64,000 nt of DNA, taken from the NCBI GenBank assembly GCA_947503335.1, contig CANNCY010000001.1, positions 310,001-374,000 of the forward strand. Reading direction: 5' to 3'. A model generated the notes under the pieces. That model was not told the origin of the DNA. It ran no database searches and saw nothing but the letters and a program-made list of their open reading frames with translations. Positions 1 to 8,201 of the stretch are shown here, in pieces; position 1 is the first letter of the stretch, and every line of letters begins with the position of its first letter. The position numbers were made by a program, and so were the translations under genes. The DNA comes from an uncultured Pseudomonadales bacterium (GTDB lineage: Bacteria > Pseudomonadota > Gammaproteobacteria > Pseudomonadales > CANNCY01).

Positions 1-636
1 ACAACCCATGTTGTATCTCCTGGCGAAACCCTATATGGCATTGCATGGCGCTATAACCTTGACTTTAAGGCCTTGGCCGCAGCCAACCAAATGTCGGTTA
101 ATAACCCTTTGCGAGTGGGTCAGAAACTTACTCTAGATACCACTAATGTTAGGGTACAGACGACACCCAAAAAGACCATATCTAAACAACGATCAGGGGC
201 GAATAAAAAGCATTCTCAACCGCGAAATGTTTCTGCTGATACCAGTTTGAATAAACCTGTTTCAAAAACTTGGTTGTGGCCATTGTCGTCTAACGCTTCT
301 GCTGACCGTATTAGCCGAAGTAGTCTCAATAAAGCGCTTGATATTGACGGTCGTTTGGGAGAATCTGTAATTGCCGCACAGGGCGGAAAAGTGGTTTACG
401 CAGGTGATGGGCTACGCGGTTACGGTAATCTCATCATCATTAAGCACAACGACCAATGGTTAAGTGCTTACGGTAATAATCGTCAAATTCTGGTTAAAGA
501 AGGACAAACGATTAAAGCTGGCGCCACGATTGCCGAACTAGGGGTAGACGACTCGAATCGGTCTAGGCTTCATTTCGAAATTCGTAAGAATGGCGCCCCG
601 GTCGATCCAAAACCGTTTATTGCAGCAAGCCTTTAA
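1..636 (+). CDS. nlpD: NlpD-like LysM/LytM-factor protein, 5' truncated by window edge
   Basis: The frame is open from base 1, so the gene starts outside the window; 211 residues are visible. A LysM peptidoglycan-binding domain comes first (residues 1-42, with a PGETLYGIAWRYNL core), then a Ser/Thr/Lys-rich linker, then an M23 (LytM) domain from about residue 110 to the end. The LytM domain looks catalytically dead: the HxH motif reads RLHFE, and the first metal-binding His is replaced (KALDID where active enzymes have HxGxD). This is the state of NlpD/EnvC-type factors, which activate cell-wall amidases such as AmiC at the septum instead of cutting peptidoglycan. The position directly upstream of rpoS is the classical nlpD position. 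The identity rests on domain order plus this context; the lipoprotein signal is not visible. Confidence 0.85.
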   Translation, partial: TTHVVSPGETLYGIAWRYNLDFKALAAANQMSVNNPLRVGQKLTLDTTNVRVQTTPKKTISKQRSGANKKHSQPRNVSADTSLNKPVSKTWLWPLSSNASADRISRSSLNKALDIDGRLGESVIAAQGGKVVYAGDGLRGYGNLIIIKHNDQWLSAYGNNRQILVKEGQTIKAGATIAELGVDDSNRSRLHFEIRKNGAPVDPKPFIAASL

Positions 637-972
637 GGGAAACGAAAAGGTAAACGGAAAGGTAAACGGTTAGGTTAGACGGTCGCAAAAATACTACAGG
701 CGGTTTGTTATCTAGATGACATGGGCGCAAGGTAGAACAGAACTAAGTTCGAGGTTTAGCAGTACAGGGTAGTAGAACTAACGAAACCTTATATCTCATA
801 TCGAAATAGGTTGAATATAGATATAAGGAATGCGAGCAGGATGCACGCTTGTCATATCGCTACTGGTATGACAGACACAAGAAGGGCATAAGCCCTCTGT
901 TAGTTAGGGATAAAGCAGAAAAATGGTGCGCAGCAATGCGTGTAACTGCACATAAAAGACGAGGGTAGTAGT
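637..972 (+). promoter_or_regulatory. nlpD-rpoS intergenic region, probable structured rpoS leader
   Basis: This 336-bp stretch has no credible gene. It contains three inverted repeats readable as hairpins in the rpoS mRNA leader. The first is a perfect 10-bp stem, CCTTATATCT (787-796) with AGATATAAGG (819-828). The second is GTCATA (851-856) with TATGAC (867-872). The third is AGGGC (883-887) with GCCCT (892-896) around an ATAA loop. None is followed by a U-run, so they do not look like terminators. In enterics the rpoS leader folds to hide the ribosome site and is opened by small RNAs; a similar role here is inference only. The rpoS ribosome site GAGGG is at 961-965. Confidence 0.45.
646..669 (+). 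repeat. 12-bp tandem repeat, two copies
   Basis: AAAGGTAAACGG occurs twice head to tail just after the nlpD stop, with a degenerate third copy upstream. No function is apparent; it may be slippage-prone. Confidence 0.7.
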
Positions 973-2034
973 ATGGATTTACGACCTGATGGCCAAGTAT
1001 CTGAAACAGAGCAAACTGCAAGTGCAGCTGTGCTAACAGATAATTGGAGCGAAACAGAAACTGATGACACCTTAGCTAGTGAAAGCGCAGAGAGTGTCAC
1101 GATAGAGAGCGCCGAAGTTGAGGCAACCGCAGCACCTGAAGAGCCAGAGCGCTTTTCTCGCTATGGCCACTTCGACAACGATTCGCGATCACACAAGGCG
1201 CTAGACGCCACTCAACTTTATCTAAACGAAATCGGCTTTTCGCCACTGTTAACTGCTGAAGAAGAAGTTTACTACGCCCGCATGGCGCGTCGTGGCGAAG
1301 AGGCTGGTCGCAAGCGTATGATCGAGAGCAACCTGCGATTGGTTGTTAAGATTGCGCGTCGTTACATTAATCGTGGTCTAACGCTGTTAGATTTGATTGA
1401 AGAGGGTAATCTTGGCCTAATAAGAGCAGTCGAAAAGTTTGACCCTGAGCGAGGCTTTAGGTTCAGTACCTATGCCACTTGGTGGATTCGTCAAACCATT
1501 GAACGCGCCATTATGAATCAAACTCGCACCATTAGGTTGCCGATTCATGTGGTTAAAGAGCTGAATGTATATCTGAGAGCCGCACGCGAGCTAACCCAAA
1601 AGCTTGACCACGAGCCATCTGCTGAAGAAATAGCAGATCTGTTAGAAAAGCCTGTTGCAGATGTTAAACGTATGCTTGCACTGAACGAGCGCGTAACCTC
1701 GGTCGATAGCCCAATCGGCCATGATGCAGACAAGTCACTATTAGAAACGATTCCTGACGAAAAGCATCTAGACCCCTTTGAAAAGCTTCAAGACAGCAAT
1801 TTAACAGATAGCATTGACCAGTGGTTAGATCAGCTCGTCGATAAGCAGCGCGAGGTAGTGTGTCGACGCTTTGGTCTGCGAGGGTACGAAACCGCAACGC
1901 TTGAAGAGGTAGGTCGTGAAATTGGTTTAACACGCGAGCGTGTACGCCAAATTCAGGTAGAAGCGTTGCGCCGCCTACGCGACATTCTTGAAAAGCATGG
2001 GCTTAGTGCAGATCAGTTGTTTGGCGCCCAATAA
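973..2034 (+). CDS. rpoS: RNA polymerase sigma factor RpoS
   Basis: Stationary-phase/general-stress sigma-70 family factor of 353 residues, close to the usual 330-350. An acidic N-terminal extension (about residues 1-70) precedes region 1.2 ([20 protein letters not shown]). Region 2 follows, with the core-binding and -10-melting segment [17 protein letters not shown] ... [17 protein letters not shown], then region 3, and region 4 with the -35-binding helix-turn-helix ([20 protein letters not shown]). [15 protein letters not shown] is the typical RpoS/RpoD region 2.2. The start at 973 is supported by GAGGG seven bases upstream and by the length. Position after nlpD and before fdxA is as in Pseudomonas. 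An RsmZ-like RNA appears to be encoded directly downstream. Confidence 0.97.
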   Translation: MDLRPDGQVSETEQTASAAVLTDNWSETETDDTLASESAESVTIESAEVEATAAPEEPERFSRYGHFDNDSRSHKALDATQLYLNEIGFSPLLTAEEEVYYARMARRGEEAGRKRMIESNLRLVVKIARRYINRGLTLLDLIEEGNLGLIRAVEKFDPERGFRFSTYATWWIRQTIERAIMNQTRTIRLPIHVVKELNVYLRAARELTQKLDHEPSAEEIADLLEKPVADVKRMLALNERVTSVDSPIGHDADKSLLETIPDEKHLDPFEKLQDSNLTDSIDQWLDQLVDKQREVVCRRFGLRGYETATLEEVGREIGLTRERVRQIQVEALRRLRDILEKHGLSADQLFGAQ

Positions 2035-2049
2035 CTGGCACCATATAAA
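2021..2049 (+). promoter_or_regulatory. sigma-70 promoter of the RsmZ-like RNA
   Basis: TTGGCG at 2021-2026 (-35) and TATAAA at 2044-2049 (-10) are separated by 17 bp. The -35 overlaps the last codons of rpoS. The expected transcription start is about 2056. No GacA-type upstream palindrome (TGTAAG...CTTACA) was found in the rpoS 3' end, so control by GacA is not shown. Confidence 0.55.
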
Positions 2050-2055
2050 ATCTGT

Positions 2056-2301
2056 ACTAAACTAAAAATTAGCTGAGTCGTATTCATGGATGAAATGAAG
2101 TGGCACCGACGCCAAAGCTGGCTCAGTTAAAAGACGGATGTTGTATTGTCAGGGAAAGGCAGTTAAGGAAGGCATCTATCTCAAGGATTGAGAAAGTGGT
2201 TTTATCGCGTGGATCAATACTGAGTTTTCGGTGTTAGGCTGAGCCCAGATTAAAGTAGGTAGATAAAACAAAGGCGACCTTTGAATAAAGGCCGCCTTTT
2301 T
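2056..2301 (+). ncRNA. rsmZ: RsmZ/CsrB-like CsrA-sequestering small RNA (candidate)
   Basis: Between rpoS and fdxA, the exact place of rsmZ in Pseudomonas, lies a stretch with a promoter (2021-2049), six GGA triplets within 126 nt (2088, 2136, 2153, 2167, 2185, 2211) and a strong intrinsic terminator (2270-2301). Five of the six fit the CsrA/RsmA consensus ANGGA. At least two sit in hairpin loops: TTCA-TGGA-TGAA (2083-2094), and a 5-bp stem TCTCA/TGAGA with loop AGGAT (2179-2193). A longer stem, AGCTGAG (2071-2077) with CTCAGTT (2122-2128), encloses the first. Such RNAs bind several CsrA/RsmA dimers and relieve translational repression, typically of biofilm and exopolysaccharide genes. At about 245 nt it is longer than Pseudomonas RsmZ. 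Function is inferred from motif density, structure and synteny. Confidence 0.7.
2270..2301. terminator. Rho-independent terminator, bidirectional
   Basis: A 13-position stem (2270-2282 with 2287-2299) has one A.C mismatch on the plus strand, a GAAT loop and a T-run at 2297-2301. It ends the RsmZ-like RNA/rpoS transcript. On the minus strand the mismatch becomes a G-U wobble, so it can also end fdxA. Confidence 0.9.
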
Positions 2302-2338
2302 ATTTGCTGCTTATTTACTGATTCTTTACTAAGAAGTG

Positions 2339-2662
2339 TTAGCGCTCGAGCAGTTTAATCTTGTCAGGCACGCCATCCCATTCGTCAGCATCGGCAGGCG
2401 AATCTTTCATTTCAGTGATGTTTGGCCACTCTTCGGCCAATTCAGCGTTTAGCTCGATAAATTGCTCTTGGCCTTCAGGTAACTCATCTTCAGAGAAAAT
2501 AGCGCCAATCGGGCATTCTGGCTCGCAAAGTGCGCAATCGATACATTCGTCAGGGTGAATTACCAAAAAGTTAGGGCCTTCGTAGAAACAGTCTACTGGG
2601 CAAACCTCTACACAATCAGTGTGCTTGCATTTGATGCAGTTCTCGGTGACAACAAAGGTCAT
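2339..2662 (-). CDS. fdxA: 7Fe-8S ferredoxin FdxA
   Basis: Small electron carrier of 107 residues of the Azotobacter ferredoxin I type. The first cluster motif is [14 protein letters not shown] (C-x2-C-x4-C-x3-CP, residues 9-22), where the altered spacing suits a 3Fe-4S centre. The second is [12 protein letters not shown] (C-x2-C-x2-C-x3-CP), binding a 4Fe-4S cluster. A long acidic C-terminal tail (about residues 60-107) is typical of this family. A good AGGAG ribosome site precedes the ATG. It lies 89 bp downstream of mutS on the same strand and converges on rpoS. The exact redox partner is unknown. Confidence 0.95.
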   Translation of the reverse strand: MTFVVTENCIKCKHTDCVEVCPVDCFYEGPNFLVIHPDECIDCALCEPECPIGAIFSEDELPEGQEQFIELNAELAEEWPNITEMKDSPADADEWDGVPDKIKLLER

Positions 2663-2751
2663 GAATGGCTCCTAAAAACCTAAATCTTCAAAATTGGCCA
2701 GATTCTAACAGTTTAGCCAACAATTAGTTAAGCGTATTCGTACACTATTAC

Positions 2752-5349
2752 TTAAAGCATTGCTTTTAATTCATACAGTCGATCTAGCGCTTGACGAGGG
2801 GTAAGGTCGTCTAGATTGATCTCTTCAAGCGACGCTTCGACCGCTGATGGCTGCGCAGGTGCTGCAAATAGGTCGTTTTGGGGCGAGTCTGTGTCGGTCG
2901 CTACTGTAGTACTTGAGCTCGGCTGTAACGCAGCGTTATGCTCTAAGCCTGCTAGTTTCTTAGCCGCGCTGCCTATAACTGGGGCGGGCAGGCCAGCAAG
3001 ACGTGCTACTTGAATACCATAGCTTTGGTTAGCAGCCCCTTCTTGAACCGAGTGTAAGAATACGAGGTCGTCGCCTTGTTCGCTTGCTGATAAATGAATG
3101 TTGCCGGCAGTAGGGTATACCTGATCGATATCGGTAAGCTCAAAATAGTGAGTGGCGAATAGTGTCAATGCCTTGAGTGACGAGCAAAGATAGTCTGCAC
3201 AAGCCCATGCAAGTGATAGACCGTCGAACGTCGAAGTACCTCGGCCAATTTCGTCCATCAATACTAGTGAGCGTTCGGTCGCATTATGCAAGATGTTAGC
3301 AGTTTCGGTCATCTCAACCATAAATGTCGAGCGCCCACCGGCTAGGTCGTCAGATGACCCTATTCGCGTAAAGATTTTGTCAACGATACCGATGCTAGCA
3401 CTGGCAGCAGGCACGCAGCTGCCGGTGTGGGCAAGCAATACGATTAAAGCGGTTTGACGCATATAGGTCGACTTACCACCCATGTTGGGGCCGGTAATCA
3501 CTAACAGATGCTTTTGGTTAGTTAGATGTGTGTCGTTGGGCACGAATGCGTGTTGGGCCACTTGCTCAACTACAGGGTGGCGGCCCTGTGTAATCTCTAT
3601 GCCAGTACCTGCATTCATAGAGGGTTGGGCCCAGTTGAGATTGTAAGCTCGTTCTGCAAAGCAATTCATTACATCTAGCTCAGCCACGGCAATCGCTGCT
3701 TGCTGAAGTGGCAATAACTGCTTGGCGAGAGTAGAGATCAGTTCTTCATACAGATGTTTTTCACGCGCCAGAGCTTTGCTTTTACTTGAAAGCACCTTGT
3801 CTTCAAAGGTTTTTAATTCAGGGGTGATAAATCGCTCGGCATTCTTTAAGGTTTGACGACGAATGTACTCAGCAGGGGCTTTGTCAGCTTGGGCCTTGCC
3901 AATTTCGATAAAGTAGCCGTGAACTCGGTTATAACCAACTTTTAGAGTGGCCACACCAGTGCGTTCACGTTCTTGGGCTTCAAGCTTAACTAGTACATCG
4001 CCGGCGCTGGTAGATAGATCACGCAATTCGTCAAGCTCGGTGTCAAATCCTGGGGCGATGACACCGCCATCACGAATCACTACGGGCGGATTTTCGATAA
4101 TCGCTCGCTGTAGTAACTCTGTTGTGTCGCTGAACTCGCCCATAGCATTGGCTAGTTCAACTAATAGAGTACTGTCAGTCTGGCCCAATATCGCTTGCAA
4201 GCGTGGCAGTTCGGCCAATGAATCACACAAACGGGTTAGGTCACGAGGGCGCGCAGAACCTAATGCAACGCGCGTTAATATACGTTCCATATCGCCAATT
4301 TGTTTTAAATGGCCAAGCAAATGTTCAAATCGATAGTCAGCAATTAGTTGAGATACGCCATGCTGTCGCTTCTCAATCATGGCTAGATCAGTTAGTGGGC
4401 GCAGTAACCAGCGGGCTAACTCGCGTTTACCCATCGCAGTACCGGTGGTAGAAAAGATCGAAAGCAGGGTGTTGGCTTCGTCACCCTGCAGGTTCTCGAC
4501 CAATTCAAGATTCTTTTGTGTGGCAGCGTCTAGAGCAACCGCTTGGGTATTCTGTTCAACTGCTAGGTGATTAATGTGTGGCAGCGCTGATCGCTGGGTG
4601 TCACGTACGTAGTTGAGCAAAGCACCTGCGGCGCCAACGGCTATCGAAGCGGGGTCGACACCAAAGCCCGCTAGGTCTTGAGTGTTGAACTGGTTGCACA
4701 AACCACGATTGGCCGACTCAATATCAAATTCCCAAATCGGTAGTCGCTGAATCGATTTTGGTAGGCTCGGTACGCTGCTGAGATCAAGTTCGTCTTCTAG
4801 CAGTAGTTCGGCAGGCCCTAATCGCTCTAAATTGGCAGTTAACGCATCGATGCCTTCACACTGATTCAGAGTGAATCGGCCACTGCCCATATCTAAAGCG
4901 GCGATGCCAAATTGGTCATCAAGGCGGTTTAGCGCAACGATGGGTGCCGATCGGTGACTGTCTTGAAATGCCTCGTCGGTTAGAGTGCCTGGCGTGACAA
5001 TACGGGCTACTTCACGCGCGACAGGGCCTTTGCTGGTTGCTGGGTCGCCAACCTGTTCGCAGATAACCACTGACTCGCCCATCTTTACTAGGCGAGCAAC
5101 ATAGTTGTCGGCGGCATGATGAGGCACGCCAGCCATCGGGATTGGTTCACCGCCAGCCTTGCCGCGAGCGGTGAGTGTAACGTCTAACAGTTCTGACGCC
5201 TTTTTGGCGTCGTCAAAGAAAAGTTCGTAGAAGTCGCCCATGCGATAGAACAGTATTTGATTAGGGTGCTCAGCCTTAATCTTAAGGTACTGCTGCATCA
5301 TTGGCGTGTGCTGTACGGGGGCTTCTGACTTGTTTGACGTCGTGCTCAT
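2752..5349 (-). CDS. mutS: DNA mismatch repair protein MutS
   Basis: Recognises mispairs and small loops in DNA and starts MutL-dependent repair; 865 residues, normal for MutS. The N-terminal mismatch-binding domain carries the Phe-x-Glu motif in MGDFYELF (about residues 37-44). Connector, core and clamp domains follow. The ATPase domain has Walker A GPNMGGKS (Lys626) and Walker [11 protein letters not shown], in which the Glu is present. The C-terminal part has a variable linker rich in Ser/Thr/Pro and a short tail, [16 protein letters not shown], of the type used for dimer/tetramer contacts. It is followed by fdxA and is divergent from the GST-like gene at 5548; 192 bp separate the two starts. 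Confidence 0.98.
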   Translation of the reverse strand: MSTTSNKSEAPVQHTPMMQQYLKIKAEHPNQILFYRMGDFYELFFDDAKKASELLDVTLTARGKAGGEPIPMAGVPHHAADNYVARLVKMGESVVICEQVGDPATSKGPVAREVARIVTPGTLTDEAFQDSHRSAPIVALNRLDDQFGIAALDMGSGRFTLNQCEGIDALTANLERLGPAELLLEDELDLSSVPSLPKSIQRLPIWEFDIESANRGLCNQFNTQDLAGFGVDPASIAVGAAGALLNYVRDTQRSALPHINHLAVEQNTQAVALDAATQKNLELVENLQGDEANTLLSIFSTTGTAMGKRELARWLLRPLTDLAMIEKRQHGVSQLIADYRFEHLLGHLKQIGDMERILTRVALGSARPRDLTRLCDSLAELPRLQAILGQTDSTLLVELANAMGEFSDTTELLQRAIIENPPVVIRDGGVIAPGFDTELDELRDLSTSAGDVLVKLEAQERERTGVATLKVGYNRVHGYFIEIGKAQADKAPAEYIRRQTLKNAERFITPELKTFEDKVLSSKSKALAREKHLYEELISTLAKQLLPLQQAAIAVAELDVMNCFAERAYNLNWAQPSMNAGTGIEITQGRHPVVEQVAQHAFVPNDTHLTNQKHLLVITGPNMGGKSTYMRQTALIVLLAHTGSCVPAASASIGIVDKIFTRIGSSDDLAGGRSTFMVEMTETANILHNATERSLVLMDEIGRGTSTFDGLSLAWACADYLCSSLKALTLFATHYFELTDIDQVYPTAGNIHLSASEQGDDLVFLHSVQEGAANQSYGIQVARLAGLPAPVIGSAAKKLAGLEHNAALQPSSSTTVATDTDSPQNDLFAAPAQPSAVEASLEEINLDDLTPRQALDRLYELKAML

Positions 5350-5493
5350 AAATCGATCTGGTCTATATCTTTGAAAGGGTGGGCATCATGCCCTTATTCG
5401 TTTTAATTTAGCCCTCTAGGATACGTAGTTTGGGCCATAGCTGCTAGCGAATATGTGCCAGAAATAGATTTTCTTGTGCTATTGGCATAGGGT

Positions 5494-5524
5494 GTGACAG
5501 TATTGATTGCGGCAATCATATAAT
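5494..5524 (+). promoter_or_regulatory. Promoter with long spacer and dyad, upstream of the GST-like gene
   Basis: A perfect -10, TATAAT (5519-5524), follows GTGACA (5494-5499, 5 of 6 to the -35 consensus) at an unusually long 19-bp spacing. The spacer contains a perfect inverted repeat, TGATTGC-G-GCAATCA (5504-5518). A 19-bp spacer with internal dyad is the layout of MerR-family-controlled promoters. No MerR gene is in the window, so the regulator is unknown. Confidence 0.45.
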
Positions 5525-5547
5525 TAAATAACGAAAGGCAAATGATT

Positions 5548-6582
5548 ATGGCAGATTCTCGTTTAAAACTTGTAGGGGCCACGGGGTCGCCTTATACCCA
5601 TAAGATGCTGTCGCTGATGCGTTATCGTCATATTCCTTACCAGATTATCTGGGGGCAGGCCGACGTTGTCTGTGAGCAATTGGGTATCGAGCCCCCCAAG
5701 CCCGTACTGCTACCAACCTACTTGTTTGAAGAGCAGGGCAAAACAGTGGCGGCAACCGATTCTACGCCCATCATTAGGCGCCTTGAGTCTATGTATGACG
5801 AGCGGTCGGTGATTCCTAGCGATGCTGCACTCGCCTTTATTGATTATCTAATCGAAGACTTTGGCGATGAGTGGTGTACGCGATTCATGTTCCATTACCG
5901 ATGGCACTTTGCAGATGATGCAGATAATGCCGGCACTATGCTGCCGTTGGGTTTTGACGTAACTATGCCTGACGAACAATTGAACGCATTAAAGTCTTTC
6001 TTTTCTGAGCGTCAAATTGGTCGTCTTTGGGTGGTGGGGTCAAATGAGTCGACCGCGCCGGTTATCGATGCAAGTTATCGCCGATTCTTAAGTGCCATGC
6101 AGGCGCACTTGGCCAATCAGCCTTATATATTGGGCGAGCGCCCCGCAGCGGGCGATTTTGCGATTTATGGTCAGCTAACGCAGTTGATTGGTTTTGATCC
6201 CACGCCAAGAAGCATTGCTTACCAAGAGTCACCGCGAACAGTGGGCTGGGTCGATCGATTAGAAGATCTAAGTGGGCTAGAGGTTGCTGAACATCAGTGG
6301 ACGCCACTAGAAGATCAGCCAGATACATTGAAATCAATCTTGAATGAGATTGGGCGAGTGTACGCGCCCACACAAATTGCTAACGCAAAAGCTGTTGCTG
6401 AGGGTGAAAAAACATGGCAATGCACAGTTGATGGCGAAGTATGGAGCCAAAAGACTTTTCCGTATCAAGCTAAGTGTTTACAGTGGCTCAATGAACGCTA
6501 TCAGCAGCTTACCGACAATGATCGTAAGCGAGTAGATGCACTGCTTAAAGATACGGGTATTGAAGCGATGTTATCGCTATAG
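5548..6582 (+). CDS. Glutathione S-transferase-like protein with C-terminal extension
   Basis: A protein of 344 residues from the ATG at 5548. That start is preferred over the ATG at 5542, because AAAGG (5534-5538) lies nine bases from 5548 and only three from 5542. The N-terminal thioredoxin-like half begins KLVGATGSPYTHKMLSLMRY and has the Pro-Tyr-rich first loop and the later ATDST(P) segment that holds glutathione in GSTs. The middle part is an all-helical GST C-domain with the GERPAAGDFAIYGQL motif (about residues 195-210). The last about 100 residues extend beyond a usual GST of 200-230 residues and match nothing I recognise. No substrate can be named. It is probably co-transcribed with the phosphatase gene 16 bp downstream. 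Confidence 0.75.
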   Translation: MADSRLKLVGATGSPYTHKMLSLMRYRHIPYQIIWGQADVVCEQLGIEPPKPVLLPTYLFEEQGKTVAATDSTPIIRRLESMYDERSVIPSDAALAFIDYLIEDFGDEWCTRFMFHYRWHFADDADNAGTMLPLGFDVTMPDEQLNALKSFFSERQIGRLWVVGSNESTAPVIDASYRRFLSAMQAHLANQPYILGERPAAGDFAIYGQLTQLIGFDPTPRSIAYQESPRTVGWVDRLEDLSGLEVAEHQWTPLEDQPDTLKSILNEIGRVYAPTQIANAKAVAEGEKTWQCTVDGEVWSQKTFPYQAKCLQWLNERYQQLTDNDRKRVDALLKDTGIEAMLSL

Positions 6583-6598
6583 AGAAAGTGGTTAACAA

Positions 6599-7654
6599 AT
6601 GAAGCGGATTGTTAGTTGTGTAGTAGTTAGTTTGATGCTGGCTGGATGTGAATCAGCCAACACGTCTATGTCGTCGGTTGATAAAAAGATCACCACAGCA
6701 GGTGTCAGAGATTCAGATATAAGAATCGCGTTCGGCTCTTGCTTAAAGGGCAGTGAAAGTATGGATGTCTTAGCATCAGTGGCCGGCTCTCAATCTGATA
6801 TGTTCGTCTTTGCCGGCGACAACGTATACGCTACAACGACTGATCCTGTTAAACTAGCCGAATACTATCAAGACTTAGCTGATAGACCTCAATACCAACA
6901 ATTGAAAGAGGCTATGCCGATCGTAGCAACATGGGATGACCATGATTACGGTGTTAACGATGGCGGTACAGAGCATCCTACAAAGGTGCAAGCTCAGCAG
7001 GTGATGCTAGATCATTTTGATGAGCCAGCTAATTCGCCCCGTCGCTTAAGTGAGGGGGTCTATACCGATTATTGGCTTGGGTCGGGTGATCAACGAGTGC
7101 ACTTGATTCTGCTGGATACGCGCTATTTTCGATCACCAATTAAGCGTGAGCTAACCTTAAACGGGGGATTGCGCTTCGCTATCAACGACGCAGCAGATGC
7201 CACAGTATTAGGTAGTGATCAGTGGGGTTGGTTACAGTCAAAGCTTCAAGAACCGGCCGCTTTGAAAATAGTAGTGTCGTCAATACAGGTGCTTTCTGAT
7301 CGTCATCCATACGAAAAATGGGGCAACTTTCCGAAAGAGCGTCAACGATTACTTGATCTAATTGACGAGGTGCAGGGCGGGGTAGTGCTAGTCAGCGGCG
7401 ATCGCCACTTCAGCGAGATAAGCGGTATTACGAGTAAGTCGGGGCATCGACTGTACGAAATGACGGCTAGTGGTATGAACACTGATGGGCGCTATGGGCA
7501 GAACGAAGACAATCCCTATCGGGTAAATTGGGTTGGCCATCAAGGGTACGGTGTGCTTGACGTTCAGTGGCACGATAAGGCCCCTAGTGTTGTGGCTAGG
7601 TTTTATAATCCCAGGGGCGAGTTGGTGCTAACACGCCCCTTGTCGCATCCTTAA
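6599..7654 (+). CDS. PhoD-like metallophosphatase lipoprotein
   Basis: Predicted outer-membrane or periplasmic lipoprotein phosphoesterase of 351 residues. The N-terminus is a lipoprotein signal ending in the lipobox LAGC (Cys at about 18). The alkaline phosphatase D-like fold is shown by the metal-ligand motifs in order: FGSC (about 46), FAGDNVY (about 76), WDDHDYG (about 117), LLDTRYF (about 173) and SGDRHFSE (about 263). The family cleaves phosphomonoesters or diesters with Ca/Fe or similar metals; the substrate here is not known, and nucleotide or phospholipid phosphate are both possible. The gene follows the GST-like gene by 16 bp. It is convergent with cytidine deaminase, the two stop codons overlapping. 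Confidence 0.85.
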   Translation: MKRIVSCVVVSLMLAGCESANTSMSSVDKKITTAGVRDSDIRIAFGSCLKGSESMDVLASVAGSQSDMFVFAGDNVYATTTDPVKLAEYYQDLADRPQYQQLKEAMPIVATWDDHDYGVNDGGTEHPTKVQAQQVMLDHFDEPANSPRRLSEGVYTDYWLGSGDQRVHLILLDTRYFRSPIKRELTLNGGLRFAINDAADATVLGSDQWGWLQSKLQEPAALKIVVSSIQVLSDRHPYEKWGNFPKERQRLLDLIDEVQGGVVLVSGDRHFSEISGITSKSGHRLYEMTASGMNTDGRYGQNEDNPYRVNWVGHQGYGVLDVQWHDKAPSVVARFYNPRGELVLTRPLSHP

Positions 7655-8049
7655 TCTAAGTCTGCTTTAGAAAACGAATGAGGTAATAGCTCGCCCATGG
7701 TGATTGCTTTGCTTCGCCCATCACCGGTGTAAACGGTGATAACAAAATCATTGGGTACGAACTCGCTAATCACTTGCCTGCAAAAACCGCAAGGCATCGC
7801 AAAGTTGTCGTTGTCGCCGGCAAGAAGGTGCATTTCATTGATCTTTACGTCAGGCCCGTGCTGCGAAACAGCGCTAACAATCGCAGAGCGCTCGGCGCAG
7901 ATGGTGCCGCCATAGGAAGCGTTTTCGACATTGACGCCTTTAATAATCTCGCCAGACTCAAGAACAATTAGTGCCGCTACCTGGTAGTTTGAGTAAGGGG
8001 CGTGAGCGTTTTTTTGCAGGTCAATCAATGCTTCAAAGTGGTTGCTCAT
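7651..8049 (-). CDS. cdd: Cytidine deaminase
   Basis: Hydrolytic deamination of cytidine and deoxycytidine to uridine and deoxyuridine, in pyrimidine salvage. It has 132 residues from the ATG at 8049. A TTG 15 bases upstream would add five residues, but the ATG is favoured because GAGAG lies just before it. This is the short homotetrameric class. Zinc ligands and the catalytic Glu are visible in TICAERSA (Cys-Ala-Glu) and PCGFCRQ (two Cys). The gene is divergent from the nucleoside transporter gene, with a shared 152-bp promoter region holding a LacI-type operator (8152-8165), so it probably belongs to the nucleoside regulon. Its end overlaps the end of the phosphatase gene. Confidence 0.95.
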   Translation of the reverse strand: MSNHFEALIDLQKNAHAPYSNYQVAALIVLESGEIIKGVNVENASYGGTICAERSAIVSAVSQHGPDVKINEMHLLAGDNDNFAMPCGFCRQVISEFVPNDFVITVYTGDGRSKAITMGELLPHSFSKADLD

Positions 8050-8114
8050 AGGTTGCTCTCTCAATAAGTGATACAGTTAAGCTTATAAGAAACAGTTGCG
8101 TGATCAAGAGCTAA

Positions 8115-8142
8115 TTGACAGCTTTTGCGCGCGTGATACTAT
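8115..8142 (+). promoter_or_regulatory. Promoter of nupC
   Basis: Perfect -35 TTGACA (8115-8120) and a -10 of TACTAT (8137-8142, 4 of 6) at 16-bp spacing. The start would be near 8149, directly before the operator at 8152-8165. Confidence 0.5.
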
Positions 8143-8151
8143 TGCTATCAG

Positions 8152-8165
8152 CTTAAACGATTAAG
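8152..8165. promoter_or_regulatory. LacI-family operator candidate, cdd/nupC
   Basis: CTTAAAC-GATTAAG is a near-perfect palindrome with a central CG. It matches the perfect copy at 16445-16458 in 12 of 14 positions, and 13 of 14 if the outer base may be C or G. Its place just after the predicted nupC start fits repression by road-block. Likely bound by the LacI-type protein encoded at 21310-22281. Confidence 0.6.
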
Positions 8166-8201
8166 TTTGTTTAAGATACAAAATAATAGGGAGCCACCAT
8201 T

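Noticed and set aside
1800-2056. GacA-binding upstream box for the RsmZ-like RNA
   Set aside because: No TGTAAG-N6-CTTACA-like palindrome was found, so Gac control is not claimed.
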